Below are positions 39,171-50,500 of a DNA stretch of 64,000 bases, piece by piece; position 1 is the stretch's first letter; the number at the start of each line of letters is the position of its first letter. The translations under genes and the position numbers were made by a program. Under the pieces are notes generated by a model. That model was not told the DNA's origin, did not search any database, and saw only the letters and a program-made list of their open reading frames with translations. Origin of the DNA: Owenia fusiformis. Lineage: Eukaryota > Annelida > Polychaeta > Sabellida > Oweniidae. Where the stretch lies: assembly GCA_903813345.2 (NCBI GenBank), contig CAIIXF020000009.1, positions 2,914,001-2,978,000 of the forward strand. The letters are read 5' to 3'.

Positions 39171-41401
39171 GATGTTACAGCTAATAATCGAACTAATTGC
39201 CAGTGTGAATCGGTCTTTTATATTCGTAATCTTCCAATTACCACTAATTCATAATTAAAAACATTTGCGTTTAACATAACGGCTTAATCTAAGGAAAGAG
39301 CCATAGCTGTGTATGTATCTTGTTCATCCCTCAAACTCCTATATTTAACTGATGATGACAATACGGTACTGCCATGCACTGACAACTACATGTATAACTC
39401 ACTCTTTTGAAACTTTTTTTTTATTTGTAGCTACTTTACATTACTAATTAAGCATCACTGAAACGTCGATATAAGCCTCCATTTACAGTTTGATGAAGTA
39501 CCCCATTCCTGGCCAATCTGACGTACTTTAGCAACTGCTATATCGACGTCCCCGGAGATGCCCCCACATCATGTCCATTAACGCTTACGTATACAATGCA
39601 TATAGTTTTTTTTCTTTAGATAAGCTTCCTTGGGAAAAAGAGGAAAGATCCTGCGGCTGTTCTTCAGCGTATCCCTGACCACATATTTTGACCACAGACC
39701 ATGACCACGTCCGTTACTCGGTGCTGAGTACACCTTCACTAGTAAGTTCCTTCCGACGTACCCTGATCCATAATCGGCTTATCACATCATCCTCTTATTA
39801 TTCCAGGTGATTTTAGAATGTTGATAAATCGAAAATAAATGGTATTTTAGACTTGAAGTATAAGTTTGCTACTTATAAACAGATGGTGTCGTCCCCTGTT
39901 ATTGTCAATACATTATTCTCGATCTGATTGAGTATCCGTTAAACTTCAACAAGTTAACAACTTGAAAGGGTGCTAGCGGGTTTGAATAATCGGTTTTCTT
40001 CATCCACAGCCGGATTTATCACTACAAGGTACACCTACTACCCAGGTAGTGTCCTGATACCCGAATCGATGTTGATAGATTTGGAAAACAAGATCTAATC
40101 CATATTGATTTATTTTCGGTTAGATTACTTTAGGCTCAACATTCTAGGGTGCCAATGTAAACTAGACCAGCATGCGTAAGGAAATTAACTAAAACAAACT
40201 AATTTGATTTCCCTAGAATTAATCCATCTTAATCCTCTGAACTTTTTCTTAAAGTTCTACTAAACACATTTTCTTTATTTTGAGTATACTTTTCTATTTT
40301 GGGATTTGATAGTATAAACGCATTCGCATCATCACCATCAAGTACACATGCATGTATAACTGTGCGTCAAAACTTTCCAAAAAACTATTTCGTGCCGATT
40401 TTTTTACTAAAACTGTAAAGTCTGTCATTTAGAAGTATCCTCTTTTGCCTCGTAAATTTTAATGTTTTCGCCTATTTTTGTACCCTGGCCACGCCGCCTG
40501 CGTTGCTCTTGTTAGGACTCCATACACTTATAGTAGTGAAGTGGCCAATATTCCATATTTATGAATAACAGCTATGCATATTAGAGTCTACCTTTAATTC
40601 AGGGTGTGATTGAGGTCCAGGTGCTCGCTGTAGAATGAAATGAAAGTTCCGATGTATGCTGGGTTAGGTTGATATCACGCTGGATGATCGAGAATCGAAT
40701 AAACATAGCACCCAAATGTGGTTTTCTAGCTAAACATAAAACCTAGATTTCTATGTATTCCCAATGTGCAATAGAGAGTAAGGGATAGAAATCAAAATGC
40801 CATGTATTAATTAGATTTATATTTTAACGACCTCTGTTTAGATGCAACTGTGTTTTATTACGATTTCTGTCAAATGACAATTTTGATTATGATTGATGGC
40901 GGGACTGATGGTAAAACAAACCTCTGTTTATTATGAATACGGCGTTGTAAGAACCGCAGAGAGCCGTATTCTATATTTGAAAGACTGTAAAACAGCCTCA
41001 CGGCGTTTTATTGAATTCGAAATTTTGTTTCTTAAGTCATTTCCGTTATTTTTAATTTTTCAGCTTTTTATTTTTGAGATTTTTTTCACGGGAAAATGAT
41101 GTCTTTGACACCTGTGTTCCTCCAAGCTATTATATTCCATTCACGGATCCTGTAGTTAATGTGACCCGCCAATGATCATTGAGCGACCGCATACTTAAAT
41201 AGGTCTGCTGCATGTGCATGTTAATGTGAGATTGCAATACTCTAAGAATCCATGATATGATCGCTAAAAGAACAGAATATTCTTTATATTCCGTAACATG
41301 TTCTATGGTGACCCAACGATGGTTCAAACCCATGGGTTCAAATCCACTGTGATCCTTATGTGTTGTGACGTTATTTCTTGTTCTTTGTGAGATATCCTTT
41401 A
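39171..41401. other. Intergenic region upstream of GALNT
   Basis: AT-rich sequence; no gene, RNA or repeat recognised. The GALNT promoter should lie near its right of 39170, but no clear TATA or initiator was found. Confidence 0.4.
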
Positions 41402-41463
41402 CACGGTCTCCGATACTACCCAACGTAAATCGTTCCGGACTTGTTTTTCATAACCATTTGGAC
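41402..41463. repeat. Left 62-bp terminal inverted repeat
   Basis: Exact inverse of 51842-51903; outer flank CTTTA. Confidence 0.85.
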
Positions 41464-41500
41464 TCATTTCGTAGGAGAATGAGTTGAGACATTCATCAGA

Positions 41501-44500
41501 ATGGCTCAAAAAGGTAATATAATTCAATCGTTTAGAAAAAAACATACACTAACTTCTACCTAAAACATTCTTTTTCATACCCACATATCTATTTTGGCGA
41601 TCGTGCCATCATAGTTCATATTTATCGGCATTAAATAACAAAAATGCCAGAAATATGCTCTAAATCTGCATTAGTGTCCTTTAACTATGTTTAAACAAAA
41701 AAATTCATTCTATAACGTGGAACAATATTGTGGGAATTTTTAATTCCCCCTGAGTAGTACTAGGGCTTGTGATACGTTTATTTTACAGGATTTTGTGTTA
41801 TTTCATCTTTATTTCATGTTCTGTCCACTGTAATTAAAGAATTGTATTGTAAAGTGTCTACGTGCAGAATCTCACATAGGCACTTGGATGTTTACTTGAT
41901 CAGCAGACTGTAGTGGAATAAATTAGAATAATTAGTCACTCAGCAACAGAGCTCAACCAATCAGATTGCTTCATTTGAATTTACCGCCAACTTAAGTTGT
42001 ATTTTCCCATAATGCAACCTGAGATGTCTGGACTTTAGCGTGAGATCGTGACCTGTAAATCAGAGCTTACCAAGATTTTGTACAAGCAGGACCTCGTCAG
42101 TTTGGGGCATTTTATGTGCGAGCGTGGCTGATTACAACTGTGGATTATATTTGGATATTATTTGACTATTTGCTGCTATTGCTTGATGTAAATTGCGTGC
42201 GTTGCGACAATTGGGGAAAAGACAAGACAATAGAAAGTTCTTTGGTGAGTGACAATTTGATTATTGAGTTTGACGCCATATTGCCGTCCGCCATTTTGAT
42301 TTCTTCTTCCCAGAGTTCCCTGCGGTCGGCCATCTTTATTTTTTACGGAAGTGACGCCATTTTAAGGAGTGATTCCTTCTCTGAGTAGGTACAACTCTTG
42401 TCTAATCTCAGGTTGATTGATATTCGAGAGTCGTGTCTGCTCTGAGGACTGTCAGCTCTGAGTCATTACTACTCCATTTGCCCCGAGGATCGCCAACTCC
42501 GAGTAATTATGGCTCTTGTCTAATCTCAGTTTGATTGATATTCAAGAGTCATATCTGCTCCGAGGACTCACTGCTCCGAGTCCTTACTCCTCCATTGACT
42601 CCGAGAATTGCCAGCTCCGAGTGATTACTCCTCCAATTATTTAAGTGTTATATCTCCTCTGAGTTATATTTGGTCCGAGTAGTTACAGCTCTGTCTAATC
42701 TCCGTTGTGATTGATATTCGAGAGTTGTATCTGCTCCGAGGATTGCCAGCTCCGAGCGATTACTCCTCCATCTAGTTGAGAGCCATACCTACTCCGAGGA
42801 TTGCCAGCTCCGAGTGATTACTCCTCCATCTAGTTGAGAGCCATACCTACTTTGAGGACTCACTGCTCCGAGTGCTTACTCCTCCATCTATTCTAGAGTG
42901 GAATCTGCTCCGAGGGTTGAGAATACAACTCCGTCTAATCTCAGTTTAATGATCGATATTCGTGAGTTGCTTCTTCTCCTCCTCCGAGTTATTGATGATC
43001 CGAAATTGATACAAGTTGCTGAACTTGACGTACCCTCCGAGGTGATTTGACTCCTCCAGAAGTTAGATACTGAGGTTACACTACCGGAACCAAGGTATTT
43101 CTGTGTTGCAAGGTTTATTCCATTGGAGCCAAGGTTACTCCACCGGAACTGAGGTGCTCCAAGAGACACAGAGTTTGCGTTGATTTCTCTTGAGACGAGA
43201 CGACTCCGAGCTAAGATACTCCGAGCGTGTGAATCGTTCAAGAGCAGAGGTTTTTATCGAGAAGTGGCGACTCCCGAGCAGAGGTTGCTCCAGAGCCTGG
43301 ACCCCTTCCAAGAGACTGTGTATTTGATTTCTCTTGAGACGAGACGACTCCGAGCTGAGATACTCCGAGCGTGTGAATCGTTCAAGAGCAGAGGTTTTTA
43401 TCGAGAAGTGGCGACTCCCAAGCAGAGAGTGCTCTAGAGGCTGGTACTCTTCCAAGAGAGAGAGTTTGCGTGGTTTCCCCAGAGACGAAGTGACTCCCGG
43501 AGCTGAGGTTGCTCCTTAAGCTGAACAAACTCCATACAGAAGATTAAGAGACGTAGTGACTCCTAGAGCTGAACAAACTACAGGAGGAGAACATAGAGAG
43601 ACGCAGTGACTCTTAGTGTTAAACAAGCTCCAGAGCAGAGACGACTCTTGAAGAGAAACTTGTATATTATATGGACATTTTGTTATTATATTGTAAAAAC
43701 TTATGTTAGAATAGATTATAAAAACCCTGTACATAATTGTTTTGTGGAGCCATCTTCTATTGGTAACTGTCGTACCACCAAACCAGGTCGACACCCTTGA
43801 AACACCTCCAAAGATCCCTTTTCGTCGTCCCAGGCCTTTCCCCAGTATACAGGGTGCTCGGCGAATCGGCCCAGGCGCGACATTGGTGGCAGCGGTGGGA
43901 TCTGTTGTCTTTAAAAGATGGCTGAGATGTCACAGAAGTTGGAGCGTACCCCAGAGAAAAGGGGTCAAGAGAACTCCAAGCTCACTGAGATGATGATGAC
44001 TGGCTCTCGGGGAAAAAGGGAACAAGAGGAAGCAGTGAGGACAACCCCACCAGTCGACAAGTTTCAATTGGAGTCTACAGTGCTCTTCAAAGGAGACGGG
44101 TTGGCTCCTTATGTGCATGCAGGTGATGACACAATTCCTTTGGATCCAGATGACCCCAGAGCTGAGCGGACTCCAGAGAGAAGATTCCAACAACTACCCA
44201 CAGAGAGGCAGATGAGGATGCATCCTGGTCTTGAAGGGACTACTGGGTACTGGTCTTCAACTCAGCTCCAGAGAGATGTTCGTACACCCCCTGGCCTTGG
44301 AAGAGAATTCGGAGAGGGAGCGAGGCTGAGACATAGAGGGCAGTATCCTCTTACCTCCACACTGATACCAGAGAGGCAGAAGGATGAACAAATACTCCTC
44401 GAGAGACAGTTGGACTCCACACAATCCCAGGTTATGGCTATACAGGGGAGCCTTGGAACGCTCAGATCAGATGTTGGGAGAAGGCTGCAAGTTCAATCTG

Positions 44501-47500
44501 AAGAGATGGTCAGTCTCCATGTTGAACTCGGTAAACTGGCGAACGTGGTGAACCAAGGTCAAGAGGAGGCTAAGAAGAGCAGAGAAGGAATGGAGGCTTT
44601 CTTGAAAGAGATGAATGCTACCCTAGGGCAGATGAGCCAAGCTCCTCCACCGGTGTCCCGGATGGTGAATCCCTCTAGGGTTGAGATGGTAGGCGATCCG
44701 AGATCAGCTCTTCTGACTCAACCTGAAAGAAGTCCAAGAGAGATGTTTAACCGAGCAGGGATGCCTCCTTATTCCCCAAGATTCCATCTGGAACCAGATG
44801 TCCAAATGCAGCAACCTAGATGGTCACAAGATGAAGAGTCGAGATTGTTCCCAGAAGCGACAATGCCGCTAGAGCCCAACAGAGAATTTCAGAAGAGTAA
44901 TAGTGGTGGTTTAACAGATGAGTTTGGGTACAAGCAGAGAATGCCTGCCGCTGAGGTTGATCCACATTCCATAACTAGATGGAGTCGAGATGTTGATTTG
45001 CAGCGAGATAGAAGTGCTCTGTCTCCAAAGACAAGAGGACATGAGGCTCCTCAGCTCACAAGGTTGGATCCAAACCAGCTCCCTCGCATGTCTGGAGAGG
45101 AACCACTTACTGGTCAATGGAGTCAACAAGGAGCCAGATTACCTCCAGAGCCTTATGTCGAAGCAGAGCCAGAGAAGCTCAATGTGTCCAATACTCATAG
45201 AAGGGCTACCACTGGGGGACTTCAACAAGAACCAACCACATCCCATAGAGTGGAAGTTCCTCCGGAGAGCCTTAGGGCTCATCCTACAGCTGAGGAAAGG
45301 AGAGCAGAGAGCTCCAATAGTAACCATGAGCAGGCAATGGTGAAACTAGCTGAGAAAGCTATGGATATGTGTGGGAAGGCCTTGGAGTCAGCGCAGCAGG
45401 GAAGGAAGACTAAAATCAAGCCAACCCAACTATTTGATGGCAAAACTCCCTGGCTTGACTACAAAGCCCACTTCCAGAATTGTATTGAAAGCAATAGATG
45501 GAATGACGAGGAAAAGAGGCAGAATCTCACCAACCAATTGAGGGGTGATGCTCAGCAGCTGGTCCAAGAGTTAGAAGAAGGACACACTTATGGTGATCTT
45601 TTAGAGGCCTTAACCAAAAGATTTGGACCAGGGGACAAAGCCTCTATGTACGAAGCCGAGCTTAACACTAGAGTCCGGAAGCCGAAGGAGTCCTTACAGA
45701 GTTTGGGGCAAAGTATTAGGAGGTTAGCTGCCTTGGCCTTTCCGGAGATGCCCCGTTCCTCTCAGGATAGATTGGCAAGACGGAGCTTCGAAAATGCTAT
45801 CACCGATGATGAAGTGAGAGCCGCAGTCCATCGTAGGGATCCAAAATCTCTCGACCAGGCAATTGAAGAAGCCCAGAAGGAGGAAGCTTACCAAGAGTCG
45901 GAACGTATCCGAAGGGGACTCAAGCCAAAACAATTGAACCATCACATCTCAGTTGTGACTAGCGACCCTGTGGAGGAAAAGCTTTTCAAGATGATGGAGG
46001 ATATGAAGGCGGAGATGATGAAGGAGATAGATGATGCGTTACAGCTCTTCAAAGAGCAAAGAGAACCCCGAGCTCCTCGAACTATTACTTGTAGAAGATG
46101 TGGAGAGGAAGGGCACATTGTGAGAAGATGTCCTCTAGTCACCTGCTATAATTGCTCAGAGCCAGGCCACCTCTCCATTGATTGTCCTAAACCAAAGAAG
46201 AGTGGAGATGCTCCAGGGATCCACCCAGTATGTTTCCTTGATGCCAGGGGTCGAGCGGTGGAAGATCCTAAGAGAGCTGAATCTGCTCAGAAGATAGTGG
46301 CTGTCGTTGAGCTGTGTGGAGCTCCTGTTAAGTGCCTAGTAGACACAGGGTCAGCGGTGTCTTTGATGAGTCTACACAGCTTCAATCGAATCAACTACCA
46401 GAAGAGACCACAACTGAAACCAGCCAAAGATGTATTGGTCCAAGCAGATGGTTCTCCCATAGCAGTTTATGGCTCGTGCTTCATGGAAGTGAAGTTAGAT
46501 GGGAGGAAGACCTCTTTGGAGATAGTGGTGGCCGAAATTAGCCAAGATGGGATCTTGGGTACTGACTATCTATTGGCTAGCAAGGCTGAGATCCATTACG
46601 GCTCCTTACAGATGAGCTTTCATGACTCAAACAGAGAAGGAATCCAGAGCTGTAGTAGCTCCCGAGAAGAGAGGTCCAAGGAGCCAAGAACCTTTGTTAT
46701 TCCCTTCCAGAATAGAAGGAAGAGACGAAGAAGAAAGCAGAAGAAGGATGATCCAACAAATCTTGAGGCTGGAGATATCACTAGGCTCCAGAATAGGAAG
46801 AAGAGCGAAGATGACTCTCTTGATGTAAAGAGCCGAGATGCCTCCAATAGACCTAAGGTGGGAGCTGAGGAACCTCGAGTCCTAGTAGACAGCCGAGAAA
46901 GACCTACACTCCTTGAGAAGGGAAGGTCAAGTAGGGGGGCAAGACGGTCAAGTGGTAGCGAGTTGACAAGAGAGAGGCGAGCCTACAAACCAAGAGGGGC
47001 ATCAAGTGAGCAGCGAGAAGAAAGACTACATTACAGAGCGAGACCCAGATGTCAAAGAAAACAGCCGACGTACTTACCAGTTTGTTGTGTTGGTCGAGAC
47101 AAGATGAACTGGAGAAAAGTTGACTCATCAGAGGAGCCAATGAGGCTCCCTCAAGTGCGTGACAGAGGGGCGACGACAGAGGCCCAGTGACTCTTTTTCT
47201 AAATAAGACAATACAAAGTGTAGATAGATAGTAGTGTAGATAGACTGTTGATTGAGCGAGTATTGATTATAATGGTGTAACTTTTTGAAAGGAGCTAAGT
47301 GAGCTCTTTACTTGTATTTATTTTTGTAGAAGTTAAGCTTATATTGTGTGATCGTGGGCGATCAAGCTTAGTAGGGGGGAGTGTGGGAATTTTTAATTCC
47401 CCCTGAGTAGTACTAGGGCTTGTGATACGTTTATTTTACAGGATTTTGTGTTATTTCATCTTTATTTCATGTTCTGTCCACTGTAATTAAAGAATTGTAT

Positions 47501-50500
47501 TGTAAAGTGTCTACGTGCAGAATCTCACATAGGCACTTGGATGTTTACTTGATCAGCAGACTGTAGTGGAATAAATTAGAATAATTAGTCACTCAGCAAC
47601 AGAGCTCAACCAATCAGATTGCTTCATTTGAATTTACCGCCAACTTAAGTTGTATTTTCCCATAATGCAACCTGAGATGTCTGGACTTTAGCGTGAGATC
47701 GTGACCTGTAAATCAGAGCTTACCAAGATTTTGTACAAGCAGGACCTCGTCAGTTTGGGGCATTTTATGTGCGAGCGTGGCTGATTACAACTGTGGATTA
47801 TATTTGGATATTATTTGACTATTTGCTGCTATTGCTTGATGTAAATTGCGTGCGTTGCGACAATTGGGGAAAAGACAAGACAATAGAAAGTTCTTTGGTG
47901 AGTGACAATTTGATTATTGAGTTTGACGCCATATTGCCGTCCGCCATTTTGATTTCTTCTTCCCAGAGTTCCCTGCGGTCGGCCATCTTTATTTTTTACG
48001 GAAGTGACGCCATTTTAAGGAGTGATTCCTTCTCTGAGTAGGTACAACTCTTGTCTAATCTCAGGTTGATTGATATTCGAGAGTCGTGTCTGCTCTGAGG
48101 ACTGTCAGCTCTGAGTCATTACTACTCCATTTGCCCCGAGGATCGCCAACTCCGAGTAATTATGGCTCTTGTCTAATCTCAGTTTGATTGATATTCAAGA
48201 GTCATATCTGCTCCGAGGACTCACTGCTCCGAGTCCTTACTCCTCCATTGACTCCGAGAATTGCCAGCTCCGAGTGATTACTCCTCCAATTATTTAAGTG
48301 TTATATCTCCTCTGAGTTATATTTGGTCCGAGTAGTTACAGCTCTGTCTAATCTCCGTTGTGATTGATATTCGAGAGTTGTATCTGCTCCGAGGATTGCC
48401 AGCTCCGAGCGATTACTCCTCCATCTAGTTGAGAGCCATACCTACTCCGAGGATTGCCAGCTCCGAGTGATTACTCCTCCATCTAGTTGAGAGCCATACC
48501 TACTTTGAGGACTCACTGCTCCGAGTGCTTACTCCTCCATCTATTCTAGAGTGGAATCTGCTCCGAGGGTTGAGAATACAACTCCGTCTAATCTCAGTTT
48601 AATGATCGATATTCGTGAGTTGCTTCTTCTCCTCCTCCGAGTTATTGATGATCCGAAATTGATACAAGTTGCTGAACTTGACGTACCCTCCGAGGTGATT
48701 TGACTCCTCCAGAAGTTAGATACTGAGGTTACACTACCGGAACCAAGGTATTTCTGTGTTGCAAGGTTTATTCCATTGGAGCCAAGGTTACTCCACCGGA
48801 ACTGAGGTGCTCCAAGAGACACAGAGTTTGCGTTGATTTCTCTTGAGACGAGACGACTCCGAGCTAAGATACTCCGAGCGTGTGAATCGTTCAAGAGCAG
48901 AGGTTTTTATCGAGAAGTGGCGACTCCCGAGCAGAGGTTGCTCCAGAGCCTGGACCCCTTCCAAGAGACTGTGTATTTGATTTCTCTTGAGACGAGACGA
49001 CTCCGAGCTGAGATACTCCGAGCGTGTGAATCGTTCAAGAGCAGAGGTTTTTATCGAGAAGTGGCGACTCCCAAGCAGAGAGTGCTCTAGAGGCTGGTAC
49101 TCTTCCAAGAGAGAGAGTTTGCGTGGTTTCCCCAGAGACGAAGTGACTCCCGGAGCTGAGGTTGCTCCTTAAGCTGAACAAACTCCATACAGAAGATTAA
49201 GAGACGTAGTGACTCCTAGAGCTGAACAAACTACAGGAGGAGAACATAGAGAGACGCAGTGACTCTTAGTGTTAAACAAGCTCCAGAGCAGAGACGACTC
49301 TTGAAGAGAAACTTGTATATTATATGGACATTTTGTTATTATATTGTAAAAACTTATGTTAGAATAGATTATAAAAACCCTGTACATAATTGTTTTGTGG
49401 AGCCATCTTCTATTGGTAACTGTCGTACCACCAAACCAGGTCGACACCCTTGAAACACCTCCAAAGATCCCTTTTCGTCGTCCCAGGCCTTTCCCCAGTA
49501 TACAGGGTGCTCGGCGAATCGGCCCAGGCGCGACAATATTCACTACATTAAAGATCGTGTTAATATTTTAACTATCTGTACCTTCAAATTTCCATAAATG
49601 ACCGTAATGTAAAAAGTGGAGTTAACGACGGCGAATGGTCCTTATTCTGACACGGACTTGTCTTATAATCCCTAGGTGAACGACTGCGAATTGTACACAA
49701 CGTGATAAAAATAACGATTAGGAATTGTCTTGTAATGGTATTTATACGTTCCGTTGCTTGATGAATTGTCTATGCTTATGGAAAAATTGCACTTAGTATG
49801 ATTATGTTTTAGAGGAGTTTTTGTACTAGGTGTTCACACATTTTGTAATTTCAGTTCCCAGAAACAAGTGCCACGAATGTACTTTTAAAAGTGCAGATAA
49901 AAACATATTCTTTGAACACTTCAAGAGGGACCATCCCTCCGATTTATTATCCCATCGAACGAAGTTCGGAGGGATATAGGGAACGCCTCCGTTCGTCCGT
50001 ACGTACGTACGTCCATCGGGGCAATAACTCAAATACCGTTGGCCCGATTTTGTTCATATTTTGTACACATATACCCTATGGGGGTAGAAATTCTGTTCGA
50101 AAGCCGATTTTCAAAATAGCCGCTCATTTAAAAATGGCGGCCATTTTAGTGCCGATTTTACAGTAATTTAGGTGCAATATGTAAAACTGTAATAGCAATA
50201 TGTTTTAAATATGATAAAAATATATAGGACATTAATAAAGCTAAAAATGTAGATATTTAAGAAGCACATGGCAGCCATCTTGAAAAATGGCAGCCTTTAC
50301 TCGTTATTTTACGATTTTTGCTGTAACTCGAAAAGTAGTGGAGCGATTTTATTCATATTTGGTATGTGAATACTATAAGCATGGCACACTGTCTAATGAC
50401 ACTTTTGGTAGAAGGCGGCCATTTTGAAAAATGGCCGCCATTTTAATGTTTTTTTTTATTATAGCTCGAAAAGTAGAGGAGCGATTTTGTTCATATTTGG

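Larger units (their letters stand above)
41729..49535 (+). mobile_element. Non-autonomous Gag-protease LTR retrotransposon, recently inserted
   Basis: Two direct 2,154-bp LTRs (41729-43882, 47382-49535) starting TG and ending CA, flanked by ATAT on both sides. Primer site 43884-43901, one ORF 43918-47190, purine tract 47373-47381. The internal part is only 3.5 kb and has no reverse transcriptase, RNase H or integrase, so those must come from a helper. The 4-bp duplication, two CCHC knuckles and DTGS protease favour the Ty3/gypsy group. Confidence 0.9.

Noticed and set aside
42116-43800. ORFs of 61-117 codons inside the LTRs
   Set aside because: They recur identically in both LTRs and follow the CTCCGAG repeat pattern; no domain recognised.
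43918-47190. Gag-protease ORF as a domesticated host gene
   Set aside because: It is flanked by identical LTRs, primer site, purine tract and target duplication, so it belongs to a recent retrotransposon.
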